This document shows positions 1 to 8,163 of a stretch of 64,000 nt of DNA, one piece after another. The notes below the pieces were generated by a model that worked only from the letters and a program-made list of their open reading frames with translations, was not told the DNA's origin and made no database searches. Each line of letters opens with the position of its first letter. The first letter of the stretch is position 1. The translations under genes were made by a program, and so were the position numbers. Source of the stretch: Leeuwenhoekiella sp044542075 (GTDB lineage: Bacteria > Bacteroidota > Bacteroidia > Flavobacteriales > Flavobacteriaceae); the NCBI RefSeq assembly GCF_044542075.1, contig NZ_JBITTU010000003.1:186001-250000 (forward strand). The letters run 5' to 3'.

Positions 1-87
1 CTGGCAATTAATACAACTTATGGTTCAACGATTCCTACAGTAAATGTGGGTGATTATAATACAATTTCAGTAAGTCAAAGTAACTAA
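1..87 (+). CDS. 3' end of an unidentified gene (partial)
   Basis: The window opens inside an open frame that reads 28 residues in frame 1 and stops with TAA at 85-87. The tail is rich in Thr, Ser, Asn, Val and Ile and ends in VSQSN. A clear intrinsic terminator follows 30 bases later, which supports this being a real gene end. The composition would fit a secreted or beta-rich surface protein, but 28 residues are too few to assign a family. Confidence 0.5.
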   Translation: MAINTTYGSTIPTVNVGDYNTISVSQSN

Positions 88-117
88 GCTGAAATTATTT
101 AAAATGCAATTTTGAAG

Positions 118-149
118 AAATCGCTGCTCTAATGAGCGGCGATTTTTTA
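118..149 (+). terminator. Intrinsic terminator after the partial gene
   Basis: A 12-base arm (118-129), loop TAAT and a complementary arm with one G-U pair are followed by a run of six T. It closes the transcript of the partial gene at 1-87. Confidence 0.8.
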
Positions 150-174
150 TTTTAGGACTTAATATTAAGATATT

Positions 175-516
175 ATGAAAACGCTTGTAAAATTAATTCT
201 AACCGCTCTTGCAGTAATTCTTTTAGGTTATTTACTTCCTGGAGCCAGTGTAACTTCATTTATGACTGCGCTTATTGTGGCTGTGGTAATTGCGCTTTTA
301 CGACTTACAGTAAAACCTATTCTCGTGGTTTTAACATTGCCCATAACGGTGTTGACATTAGGTATTTTTCTACTGGTTATCAATGCGGTTATTATATTAC
401 TTGCAGATTATTTTGTGAGCGGTTTTGCAGTAGATGGATTTTGGTGGGCGCTAATTTTCAGCCTTCTTTTGTCGCTCTTTCAATCGTTACTTTTTGCGTT
501 AATTAAAGAAGAATAG
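175..516 (+). CDS. Small membrane protein, phage_holin_4_2 (YvlD-like) family
   Basis: A 113-residue protein made almost entirely of hydrophobic helices. I see four likely membrane segments, at about residues 4-22, 27-45, 50-77 and 86-108, and a short charged C-terminus (KEE). The motif LRLTVKPILVVLTLPIT, with its LP between helices two and three, is typical of the family filed in Pfam as phage_holin_4_2. Despite that name, most members are chromosomal membrane proteins of unknown role and are not phage holins. The ATG start follows a terminator by 25 bases and no phage genes are nearby. The gene is probably monocistronic, because a strong promoter for trigger factor begins 30 bases after its stop. 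The function is unknown. Confidence 0.85.
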   Translation: MKTLVKLILTALAVILLGYLLPGASVTSFMTALIVAVVIALLRLTVKPILVVLTLPITVLTLGIFLLVINAVIILLADYFVSGFAVDGFWWALIFSLLLSLFQSLLFALIKEE

Positions 517-545
517 AAGTCAACTGAACGCCAAAGCCTTAAAAC

Positions 546-576
546 TTTGTAAGGATGCAAAAAAGATGTACTTTTG
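546..576 (+). promoter_or_regulatory. Bacteroidota-type promoter of trigger factor gene
   Basis: TTTG at 546-549, a 19-base spacer and TACTTTTG at 569-576 match the -33/-7 consensus of Bacteroidota (TTTG, N19, TAnnTTTG) exactly. Transcription would start near 583, giving a leader of about 28 bases before the ATG at 611. Confidence 0.85.
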
Positions 577-610
577 CACTCCAAATTTTATAGGAAAATT
601 CCACTAGAAG

Positions 611-1933
611 ATGAATATTACACGAGAGAATATTGATGAGTTAAATGCAGTATTGAAGATAGATATTGCTAAAGAAGACTATAACGAGAAAGTACAAAAA
701 GTACTTAAAGATTATCGTAAGTCTGCAAACATTCCTGGTTTTAGAAAAGGTCACGTACCTATGGGGCTTGTTCAAAAGCAATATGGTAAGGCGATTTTAG
801 TTGATGAAGTAAATAAGCTTTTACAAGACAGCTTACAGAAATATCTTACAGAGGAGAAGCTAGATGTTTTGGGCAATCCATTACCTAAAGATCAAGGAGA
901 TTTAAATTGGGATTCTGATGATTATTCATTTGAATTTGAGTTGGGCTTAGCTCCTAAGTTTGAAGTTGATCTTAAGCCAAAAAAGGCTATTAAAAATTAT
1001 ACAATTGTTGTTGATGAAGCAATGGTTGATAATCAGATAAAAACGATTCAGAAGCAATTCGGAAAACTTACCAGTAAGCAGGAAGTAGCTGTTACAGATG
1101 AGGTTTCAGGTAGTTTTGTAAACGAAGAAGAAGGTTTTGATAAAAAAACCACTTTTGAAGTAGAAAAACTAAAAGGTAAAGCTAATACTTCAGCTTTTGT
1201 AGGAGCAAAAGTAGATGATGTCGTTACCGTTTCTACTAAGGGTCTATTTAAAGAAGCGGGTGATTACAGAACATTCTTAGGTTTATCTGAAGAAGAGGCT
1301 ACAGAGAAAAACCTTGAAGTTTCTTTTAAGATTGAAGAAATCAATCACAGAGAAGCTGCAGACTTAGATCAGGAGCTTTTTGATAAATTATACGGTCCTG
1401 GTGTAATTAGCAGCGTTACCGAATTAAAAGATAAAATTAAAGAAGAAGGAGAAGGTCAATTTAAACAACAGAGCGATCAGCAGTTGCTTAATGATGTTAC
1501 CGAAGCTTTAATTGAAAATACAAAATTTGATCTCCCGGCAGAATTTCTAAAAAAATGGATTCAGCGCAGTGGAGAGAAAGAACTCACTGCTGAGCAAGCT
1601 GAAGAAGAATATGCACGATCTGAAAAAGGATTGCGTTACCAGCTTATAGAAGGCAAAGTTATTTCAGAAAACAAATTGCAAATTACCTTCGAAGAGATCA
1701 AAGCGTATGCTAAAGAAATGATCAAAGCCCAGATGGCTCAGTTTGGTCAGAATGATCCGGCAGATGAAGAGTTAGAGGGTATCGCAGCACGTATTTTAAG
1801 TAATCAAGATGAAGTTAAGCGTCTTTCTGAGCAGCTTATGAATAAAAAATTACTTGATTTCTTTAGAGAAAATGTGAAGTTAGAAGAGAAAGAAGTGACC
1901 TTTGATACGTTTGTGAAAGAAGTTTACAACTAG
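611..1933 (+). CDS. tig: Trigger factor, ribosome-associated chaperone
   Basis: A 440-residue protein, the usual length for trigger factor. It binds the ribosome near the exit tunnel and shields nascent chains. The N-terminal ribosome-binding domain carries the family signature GFRKGHVP at residues 43-50. The middle (about 150-240) corresponds to the FKBP-like peptidyl-prolyl isomerase domain, which is poorly conserved here as in other Bacteroidota. The rest is the helical C-terminal chaperone domain, rich in Glu, Lys and Gln. The order tig-clpP-clpX is widely conserved in bacteria and supports the call. The gene has its own consensus promoter and is followed by a terminator, so it may be transcribed separately from clpP, at least in part. 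Confidence 0.97.
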   Translation: MNITRENIDELNAVLKIDIAKEDYNEKVQKVLKDYRKSANIPGFRKGHVPMGLVQKQYGKAILVDEVNKLLQDSLQKYLTEEKLDVLGNPLPKDQGDLNWDSDDYSFEFELGLAPKFEVDLKPKKAIKNYTIVVDEAMVDNQIKTIQKQFGKLTSKQEVAVTDEVSGSFVNEEEGFDKKTTFEVEKLKGKANTSAFVGAKVDDVVTVSTKGLFKEAGDYRTFLGLSEEEATEKNLEVSFKIEEINHREAADLDQELFDKLYGPGVISSVTELKDKIKEEGEGQFKQQSDQQLLNDVTEALIENTKFDLPAEFLKKWIQRSGEKELTAEQAEEEYARSEKGLRYQLIEGKVISENKLQITFEEIKAYAKEMIKAQMAQFGQNDPADEELEGIAARILSNQDEVKRLSEQLMNKKLLDFFRENVKLEEKEVTFDTFVKEVYN

Positions 1934-1962
1934 TAATTCTCTGATATAAATAGTATATTTAG

Positions 1963-1996
1963 GCGTTTTAACTGTAAGGTTAAGACGCTTTTTTTT
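1963..1996 (+). terminator. Intrinsic terminator after tig
   Basis: Arms GCGTTTTAAC (1963-1972) and GTTAAGACGC (1979-1988), with one G-U pair, are followed by eight T. Confidence 0.85.
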
Positions 1997-2007
1997 ACTA
2001 AGTGTAT

Positions 2008-2031
2008 AAAGGTGTTACTCACACCTTTTTT
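2008..2031 (+). terminator. Second, tandem hairpin with T-run between tig and clpP
   Basis: Perfect 8-bp arms AAAGGTGT (2008-2015) and ACACCTTT (2021-2028) enclose loop TACTC, and T's continue to 2031. It sits 12 bases after the tig terminator and 54 bases before clpP, so it is either a backup terminator or part of a clpP leader. Confidence 0.6.
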
Positions 2032-2084
2032 AATGAAATTTAATTTTAGGATTTTAGTGAACCTAGAACTTTGAAAAAATAACT

Positions 2085-2759
2085 ATGAATTACTCAGAAG
2101 AATTTAAGAAATACGCAGTTAAGGATCAGGGTATAAACAGCATGTATTATGATAAAATCATGAGCAGCATGTATCCTGTAGGGTTAACCCCAAATATAAT
2201 TGAAGAGCGCCAGATGAATGCGGTTGCAATGGATGTGTTTTCACGTTTAATGATGGATCGTATTATATTTTTAGGTACAGGAATTAACGATCAAGTGGCA
2301 AATATTGTACAGGCACAGTTATTATTCTTAGAAAGTACAGATGCTTCAAAAGATATACAAATCTATATAAACTCACCAGGAGGTAGTGTTTATGCAGGTC
2401 TTGGTATTTATGATACTATGCAATTTATAAAACCAGATGTAGCTACAATTTGTACAGGAATGGCAGCCTCTATGGGAGCCGTTTTATTATGTGCAGGGGC
2501 AAAAGGCAAGCGTAGTGGATTAACCCATTCACGAGTTATGATTCACCAGCCTATGGGCGGGGCGCAAGGTCAGGCTAGCGATATTGAAATCACGGCTAAG
2601 GAGATATTAACACTTAAAAAAGAGTTATATAATATCATTGCTAAGCACTCAGGACAGTCTTACGAGAAGGTTTATGAAGATAGTGATCGTGACTACTGGA
2701 TGAAAGCAGATAAAGCGCTGGAGTACGGTATGATTGATGAGATTCTTGCAAGAGAATAA
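2085..2759 (+). CDS. clpP: ATP-dependent Clp protease proteolytic subunit
   Basis: A 224-residue serine protease subunit that forms the double-ring chamber of ClpXP. The catalytic triad is visible: Ser129 in GMAASMGA, His154 in VMIHQPMG and Asp203 in DSDRDYW. The INSPGGSVYAG segment at 95-105 is the substrate-positioning/oxyanion region. It carries about 30 residues before the conserved core, a normal ClpP propeptide length. clpX follows on the same strand after 74 bases, so the two are likely cotranscribed and form the ClpXP complex. I see no exact TAnnTTTG box close upstream, so its promoter is not assigned. Confidence 0.97.
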   Translation: MNYSEEFKKYAVKDQGINSMYYDKIMSSMYPVGLTPNIIEERQMNAVAMDVFSRLMMDRIIFLGTGINDQVANIVQAQLLFLESTDASKDIQIYINSPGGSVYAGLGIYDTMQFIKPDVATICTGMAASMGAVLLCAGAKGKRSGLTHSRVMIHQPMGGAQGQASDIEITAKEILTLKKELYNIIAKHSGQSYEKVYEDSDRDYWMKADKALEYGMIDEILARE

Positions 2760-2833
2760 TATCAATTTAGTACTAGTTGAAGTGAAATAATACTGGTTTT
2801 TAAATACTTATTTAAAAATCGAATTGAAGAATT

Positions 2834-4066
2834 ATGGCGAAAGAAGAATTAGAATGTTCCTTTTGCGGCAGGAAAAAGCCGGAAACAAGCTTACTTATTG
2901 CAGGTCTTGATGCGCATATTTGCGACAGATGTATAGAACAAGCTCACGGAATCGTTCTGGAAGAAGCGAAAGACACTAATAAGAAAGGATTAAACAGCGA
3001 TCTAACGTTAAAGAAACCTAAGGAGATTAAAGAATTTCTTGATGAGTATATCATAGGTCAGGACTTTACTAAAAAAGTTATGGCTGTTGCTGTTTACAAC
3101 CACTATAAACGTTTATTACAACCAGAATCTGACGACGATATTGAAATACAAAAGAGTAATATCGTTATGGTAGGGCAGACCGGTACCGGTAAGACGTTAA
3201 TGGCTAAGACCATTGCAAGAATGCTCAATGTACCTTTGGCTATTGTTGATGCAACAGTATTAACTGAAGCAGGTTATGTAGGTGAGGACGTAGAAAGTAT
3301 TTTAACACGACTATTACAGGCAGCAGATTATAACTTAGAGAAAGCAGAACGCGGTATTGTATTTATAGATGAGATTGATAAAATTGCTCGTAAGGGTGAT
3401 AATCCTTCAATAACTCGAGATGTGAGCGGTGAGGGTGTGCAACAAGCATTACTTAAGCTTTTAGAAGGTACTGTGGTAAATGTGCCACCAAAAGGTGGCC
3501 GTAAGCATCCAGATCAGAAATTTATAGAGGTAAACACAGAGCATATCTTATTTATTGCCGGTGGTGCTTTTGATGGTATAGACCGTGTGATTAGCAAGCG
3601 TCTTAATATGCAGGCTGTAGGTTTTAGTGCAAGTAAAAGTGATGATGTTATAGAGCGTGATAACTTACTTAAATACATCATACCTAAAGATCTTAAAGAC
3701 TTTGGTTTAATTCCTGAAATTATAGGAAGGCTACCTGTATTAACACATATGGATCCTCTTGATGCTGCCACATTAAGAGCAATTCTAACGGAGCCTAAGA
3801 ACGCAATTATCAAACAATATGAAAAGTTATTTCATATGGATGATATTGAATTTGAAATTACAACAGATGCTCTTAACTATATTGTTGAGAAGGCAATTGA
3901 GTATAAATTAGGTGCTCGGGGATTACGCTCACTATGTGAAGCTATATTTACCGATGCCATGTTTGATCTGCCAAGTTCAGATATATCTTCTTTTAAAGTA
4001 GATAAAGAATATGCAGAGTTTAAATTAGAAAAATCTACAATTAAAAAACTGAAAGCAGTTTCATAA
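2834..4066 (+). CDS. clpX: ATP-dependent Clp protease ATP-binding subunit ClpX
   Basis: A 410-residue AAA+ unfoldase that feeds substrates to ClpP. The N-terminal zinc-binding domain has four cysteines (Cys8, Cys11, Cys30, Cys33). Walker A is GQTGTGKT at 114-121, Walker B is IVFIDE at 175-180, the pore loop GYVG is at 147-150 and the RKH loop is at 223-225. The length and all key residues are normal for the family. It follows clpP by 74 bases without a terminator, and a perfect bidirectional terminator lies 19 bases past its stop. Nothing is unusual. Confidence 0.98.
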   Translation: MAKEELECSFCGRKKPETSLLIAGLDAHICDRCIEQAHGIVLEEAKDTNKKGLNSDLTLKKPKEIKEFLDEYIIGQDFTKKVMAVAVYNHYKRLLQPESDDDIEIQKSNIVMVGQTGTGKTLMAKTIARMLNVPLAIVDATVLTEAGYVGEDVESILTRLLQAADYNLEKAERGIVFIDEIDKIARKGDNPSITRDVSGEGVQQALLKLLEGTVVNVPPKGGRKHPDQKFIEVNTEHILFIAGGAFDGIDRVISKRLNMQAVGFSASKSDDVIERDNLLKYIIPKDLKDFGLIPEIIGRLPVLTHMDPLDAATLRAILTEPKNAIIKQYEKLFHMDDIEFEITTDALNYIVEKAIEYKLGARGLRSLCEAIFTDAMFDLPSSDISSFKVDKEYAEFKLEKSTIKKLKAVS

Positions 4067-4084
4067 TTATAGATTTTCAATACA

Positions 4085-4120
4085 TAAAAAGGGCTGTTAC
4101 TTAAGTAACAGCCCTTTTTT
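4085..4120. terminator. Bidirectional terminator between clpX and the PD40 gene
   Basis: A perfect palindrome (core GGGCTGTTACTT/AAGTAACAGCCC) is flanked by an A-run on the left and a T-run on the right. It serves clpX on the plus strand and the gene ending at 4139 on the minus strand. Confidence 0.92.
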
Positions 4121-4138
4121 ACTTACTCTGTATTAAAA

Positions 4139-5143
4139 TTAGGGTTTTACTGAAAAACTGTAAATATTAGGATTTTTGCTTAATGCATTTTTATTAGAGC
4201 TAAAATATCCTGTAGTTTCTGAGGTGGTGATAAATCTAAATTCATCAGAAGAGCTATTTATACTAGAGCCAAGGTTTTTTGCTCTGCTATAATCTCCTGA
4301 GCTTACATAAGATTGAAATAAATCATAACCACCATAGCTACTATCTTTTCGGTTTGAGGCAAAATAAAGCTTCGTGTTGTTAACATTTAAGGTAGGGTAG
4401 TTTTCGTCATTTTGACTATTAATAAAAGCTCCTAGATTTTCAGGTTTGCCCACTGTCCCATTTTTATAAACTGTCACAGCGTAAATATCATAACCACCGT
4501 GACCACCCGGCATATTGCTTGCGAAATACAGTTTTTTACCGTCTTCACTTAACCAGGGATTTTCAATCGAATACTTGCTATCTGCAAGAGCAAGCACTTT
4601 TTCATTTTGCCAGGTTTTAGCAAATTTACTTTTTCGTTCTGCAGAGTAAATCTGATAGATATGTGGTTTTCCGGGTGAAGTTTTTGTGAAAAAGACGCGG
4701 GTTTCATCTTTTGAGAAAGTGATTCCTCCGTGATTTTCTCTTCCCATAAACGCATCTTGTATAATATGCGGTTGTGACCAGTTATTGTTATTCTTTGTAA
4801 ACCCTATTAATTTATAATCGCTTTGATCTAAAATAGTATTTGTCCTATTTCCAGAAGAGCCTATTTTACGTTTTGATACCACGATGAGTTCATTCTGAAA
4901 AATACAACTAGCATACTCAAAGGCAGCGGTGTTTAACGTGAGCTCTTCGGTGTTAAAAGTAATGTCAACCTCGTTGTTATAGTTTAATTCTGGAGATGAG
5001 TTAGGTAAAACTGTATAAGCGAGATCACCTTTTTTAGAATTACTTTGACCCTGCAGTAGTATAGAGTGTAATGCTACTGCTAGCGTCAAAGTTGCTAACT
5101 TCTTAAAGTAAGCGCATTGTGAGTTATGATTTGTTAGGTTCAA
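4139..5143 (-). CDS. PD40-repeat (WD40-like beta-propeller) exported protein
   Basis: A 334-residue protein with a hydrophobic stretch near the N-terminus (about 15-32, before QGQSNS) consistent with a signal peptide. It has three or more PD40-type repeats, seen as LYFASN...GGYDIYA (about residues 205-225), LYFASN...GGYDLF (about 258-280) and a weaker GYFSSNK near the end. In Bacteroidota such propellers are often the N-terminal half of OmpA-family peptidoglycan-binding proteins. Here the C-terminal OmpA domain is absent and the protein ends right after the propeller. The likely location is the periplasm or outer-membrane face, as a protein-interaction scaffold. The exact role is unknown. Confidence 0.8.
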   Translation of the reverse strand: MNLTNHNSQCAYFKKLATLTLAVALHSILLQGQSNSKKGDLAYTVLPNSSPELNYNNEVDITFNTEELTLNTAAFEYASCIFQNELIVVSKRKIGSSGNRTNTILDQSDYKLIGFTKNNNNWSQPHIIQDAFMGRENHGGITFSKDETRVFFTKTSPGKPHIYQIYSAERKSKFAKTWQNEKVLALADSKYSIENPWLSEDGKKLYFASNMPGGHGGYDIYAVTVYKNGTVGKPENLGAFINSQNDENYPTLNVNNTKLYFASNRKDSSYGGYDLFQSYVSSGDYSRAKNLGSSINSSSDEFRFITTSETTGYFSSNKNALSKNPNIYSFSVKP

Positions 5144-5217
5144 GTTAGGAGAAGTTTAGGGCGTAAAATAATATTTTGGTTTAAGTGTTTTTAAAATTCG
5201 TTAAAAGGATTAGCTAA

Positions 5218-6747
5218 TTAATGATGATAGGATGAAGTATTAAGTACTAGCAGTTCATCAACAAATTCTCTGGTGTTGCTTAAACGTGGTATTTTATGTT
5301 GACCTCCCAGTTTGTTCTTAGATTTAAGCCAATCGTAAAAAAGGTTAGTACGAGCGTAGTGTATTGTAGGCGGGTTAAGAGTCATATTGTTTTTACGTTT
5401 TGCCTCATAATCACTATTAATTTCCTGAAGAGCGACGTCAAAAATGCGGTTAAATTGCTCCTTATCTTTTGGTTCAACTTTAAATTCTATAAACCACTCG
5501 TGAGCTCCTTTTTCCTTATCAATCATAAAAATAGGAGCTGCTGTATAATCTACAATTTCAGACTGGGTTAATGCAGTAGCTTTCTTTAAAGCCATTTCTG
5601 CATTTTCAATAATTAACTCTTCTCCAAACGCATTAATATGATGTTTAGTGCGCCCACTTACCCTAATTCTATAAGGGTTAACCGAAGTAAAGCGTATTGT
5701 ATCGCCCACCTTATAACGCCATAATCCCGAATTTGTGGTAATAATAATCGCATAGTTTTTACCCACTTCAACTTCAGAAAGCGGTATGATTTTTTCACCT
5801 GCCAGACCATATTGATTCATAGGTATAAACTCGTAGAAAATACCGTAGTCAAGCATAAGCAGTAAATCATTAGAATCGTTTTGATCCTGAAGCGCAAAAA
5901 ATCCTTCCGAAGCATTGTAAATCTCGTAATATTTGAAATTAGGATTGGGAAAGAGCTTATGATATTGTTGTCTGTAGGGGTCAAAACTTACCCCGCCGTG
6001 AAAATAAACTTCGAGATCAGGCCAGATTTCCATCAGCTGATTTTTTCCTGTAGTTTCAAGAATATTATTTAATAAAACAAGCATCCAGGAGGGTACACCG
6101 GCAAGGCTGGTTACTTTTTCTTCAATAGTTTCCTGTACGATAGCTTGCATCTTTACCTCCCAGTCACTCATTAAAGAAACCTCGTTGCCGGGCGTACTGC
6201 TAAATTCTGCCCAGAAGGGCATGTTGTCTATAAGTATTGCAGAAAGGTCGCCATAAGATGTGCCGTTGCTCTCATATAGGCGTTTGCTACCTCCTAATCG
6301 TAAACTTTTCCCTGTAAATAATTTTGAATCGGGGTTGTTGTTGAGATACACACATAAAAGGTCTTTACTTGCAGCATAATGGCAATCTTCAAGAGACTCG
6401 GGGCTTACTGGTATGTACTTACTTTTTGCGTTTGTAGTACCACTACTTTGAGCAAACAGCTTAACAGGCGAGGGCCAGAAAATATTATTTTCTCCTTTGC
6501 GACCTCGTTCTATAAGCTCTTGTACACCTTCATAATTACGCACAGGCACCTGCGCTGCAAAATCTGCATAAGAGCGAATGTCTTTAAAGTCATATTGTTT
6601 TCCTATTTCGGTATTCTTAGCTTTTTGAACTAATTTATGTAAAAGTTCAAGCTGAACATCATGAGGATATTTGAGAAACAATTCCATCTGGTGGATGCGT
6701 TTTTTGAGAAACCAGCTGGCGATAGAATTGACTAAAGGTATGGGCAT
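5218..6747 (-). CDS. GH3-family (auxin-responsive promoter family) acyl-adenylating enzyme
   Basis: A 509-residue protein with the hallmarks of the GH3 family, a branch of acyl-adenylate-forming enzymes first known from plants that conjugate acids to amino acids. The phosphate-binding motif SSGTTNAKSK lies at residues 101-110, and downstream blocks such as YNASEGFFA and GLWRYKVGDTIRF match the nucleotide-binding and hinge parts of the family. It is close to full length. Bacterial members are common in Bacteroidota, but their substrates are not known. It stands alone on the minus strand between a PD40 gene and a divergent DUF2797 gene, so context gives no hint of the acid or amine used. Confidence 0.88.
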   Translation of the reverse strand: MPIPLVNSIASWFLKKRIHQMELFLKYPHDVQLELLHKLVQKAKNTEIGKQYDFKDIRSYADFAAQVPVRNYEGVQELIERGRKGENNIFWPSPVKLFAQSSGTTNAKSKYIPVSPESLEDCHYAASKDLLCVYLNNNPDSKLFTGKSLRLGGSKRLYESNGTSYGDLSAILIDNMPFWAEFSSTPGNEVSLMSDWEVKMQAIVQETIEEKVTSLAGVPSWMLVLLNNILETTGKNQLMEIWPDLEVYFHGGVSFDPYRQQYHKLFPNPNFKYYEIYNASEGFFALQDQNDSNDLLLMLDYGIFYEFIPMNQYGLAGEKIIPLSEVEVGKNYAIIITTNSGLWRYKVGDTIRFTSVNPYRIRVSGRTKHHINAFGEELIIENAEMALKKATALTQSEIVDYTAAPIFMIDKEKGAHEWFIEFKVEPKDKEQFNRIFDVALQEINSDYEAKRKNNMTLNPPTIHYARTNLFYDWLKSKNKLGGQHKIPRLSNTREFVDELLVLNTSSYHH

Positions 6748-6754
6748 TTGTTAG

Positions 6755-6762
6755 TATATTTG
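6755..6762 (+). promoter_or_regulatory. Candidate -7 box (TATATTTG) for the DUF2797 gene
   Basis: TATATTTG matches the TAnnTTTG consensus and would start transcription near 6769, about 77 bases before the ATG at 6846. No good -33 TTTG is seen at the usual spacing, so support is moderate. Confidence 0.45.
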
Positions 6763-6845
6763 AGCACTCATTCTTTGTAATTAGCGAAAAGCGCGACTAA
6801 AATTAAGTTTTTTTTAACTCAAACAAATCAAGTAAGATTATTTTT

Positions 6846-7643
6846 ATGCAATATCAAGGAGTCCTCACAAAAATGCAAACCGAACTTGATAATCCTATTC
6901 AATATTATTTAGTTTTTGAAGATGATTTTATTCACGTAAATCAGCTATTAGACAAACAAATACGTATAGAATTTTTAAAGTATCAGTGTCTAGCTTGTGG
7001 GAAAAACAAGAAAATATACCGCCAGGGATATTGCTACGATGATTTTTATAAAGTACCTCAAGCTGCAGACTGGATTATGCGTCCAGAATTGAGCAAAGCA
7101 CACTTAGATGTAGAAGATCGCGATCTTAACTATGAGAAGAAAGTGCAATTACAACCCCATATAGTTTACCTCGCAAACTCAAGCAATATTAAAGTAGGGG
7201 TAACTCGTAAATCGCAGGTGCCTACCCGATGGATTGATCAAGGGGCACACGAAGCTATTGAAATTGTAGAAGTGCCTAATCGTTATCTTGCCGGCATTAC
7301 TGAAGTTGCTTTAAAAGAGTACATCGCAGATAAAACAAACTGGCGCAAGATGCTTAAGAACGAGATTGAAGATGAAGATCTTGTCGCTAAGCGTAATATT
7401 TTAAAACAATATATACCTACAGAAGCGCTAGAGTATTATATAGAAAGCAATCAAGAAACGCATATAGAATTTCCGGTATTGCAGTATCCTACAAAACTTA
7501 AAAGTCTCAACCTCGATAAAACTTCAGAATATCAAGGGAAACTCAAAGGTATAAAAGGGCAATACTTACTATTTGAAGATGGTACTGTTTTTAATGTGCG
7601 CAATTCAGAAGGTTACGTAGTGAGCATTTCTGTTTCAGCATAA
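6846..7643 (+). CDS. DUF2797 protein with Cys cluster and GIY-YIG-like segment
   Basis: A 265-residue protein recognised as DUF2797. A cysteine cluster, CLACGKNKK (Cys48, Cys51) with Cys63 after it, probably binds a metal. The stretch HIVYLANSSNIKVGVTRKS followed by PTRWIDQGA (about 105-134) resembles the core of GIY-YIG-type folds, with a small beta-strand, a conserved Arg and Trp-Ile-Asp-Gln-Gly. The family is widespread in Bacteroidota and Actinobacteria and has no established function; a nucleic-acid role is a guess from the fold. It is divergent from the GH3 gene and likely monocistronic. Confidence 0.8.
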   Translation: MQYQGVLTKMQTELDNPIQYYLVFEDDFIHVNQLLDKQIRIEFLKYQCLACGKNKKIYRQGYCYDDFYKVPQAADWIMRPELSKAHLDVEDRDLNYEKKVQLQPHIVYLANSSNIKVGVTRKSQVPTRWIDQGAHEAIEIVEVPNRYLAGITEVALKEYIADKTNWRKMLKNEIEDEDLVAKRNILKQYIPTEALEYYIESNQETHIEFPVLQYPTKLKSLNLDKTSEYQGKLKGIKGQYLLFEDGTVFNVRNSEGYVVSISVSA

Positions 7644-7721
7644 ATATCACCAACATATTAATTATTAGCGTGTTGATGGTTTACATTTTATCAACCTGAA
7701 CAACTTTTTTTAAATTTATAT

Positions 7722-7761
7722 AACTAATTTGTTAGTTTAACTAAATAATTAGTTATATTTG
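7722..7761 (+). promoter_or_regulatory. BlaI-type operator overlapping the blaI/blaR1 promoter
   Basis: Four half-sites alternate here: AACTAA TTTG TTAGTT (7722-7737) and AACTAA ATAA TTAGTT (7739-7754), also readable as TTAGTT T AACTAA in the middle. They run straight into a -7 box TATATTTG at 7754-7761. A repressor dimer bound here would block RNA polymerase. Such dyads are typical of BlaI/MecI autoregulation, and the regulator gene starts 40 bases downstream. Confidence 0.75.
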
Positions 7762-7801
7762 AAGTGTTCAACAACTACTAATCCCTAATTAGATACTTAT
7801 T

Positions 7802-8161
7802 ATGAAACAATTGACTAAAGCAGAAGAAGAAGTAATGCAGATCCTTTGGGATCTTAAAGAAAGTAACGTTGCAGCAATAATTGAGGAAATGCCAGAGCCT
7901 AAGCCGGCATATAATACAGTTTCTACCATTGTACGTATTCTGGAAACTAAAGAGTTTGTAGGATTTAAAAAGAAGGGTAGAGGGCACATTTACTTTCCGC
8001 TGGTAGCCAAGTCTGATTACAGTAGTGCTTCGATGTCAAAAATGGTAAACGATTACTTTAACGGAAGCTTTAAAAGCATGGTTTCTTTCTTTGTCAAGAA
8101 AAAAGAAATGAGTGCTGGCGAACTCGAAGCTATTTTAAAGGAAATTAATAAAGACGACTAG
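7802..8161 (+). CDS. BlaI/MecI/CopY-family transcriptional repressor
   Basis: A 119-residue winged-helix repressor of the BlaI/MecI/CopY family. It starts with the family hallmark LTKAEEEVMQILWDLKE and continues with the recognition region PAYNTVSTIVRILE. Its length matches the family. These proteins dimerise on dyad operators and are inactivated by proteolysis when a partner BlaR1-type membrane protease senses a signal. The partner gene follows after two bases, and palindromic sites cover the promoter, so negative autoregulation is likely. In Bacteroidota such pairs often have nothing to do with beta-lactams. Confidence 0.93.
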   Translation: MKQLTKAEEEVMQILWDLKESNVAAIIEEMPEPKPAYNTVSTIVRILETKEFVGFKKKGRGHIYFPLVAKSDYSSASMSKMVNDYFNGSFKSMVSFFVKKKEMSAGELEAILKEINKDD

Positions 8162-8163
8162 TT

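Noticed and set aside
175..516. Phage holin suggesting a prophage
   Set aside because: The Pfam name is historical. No capsid, tail, integrase or lysis genes are nearby and the neighbours are core genes.
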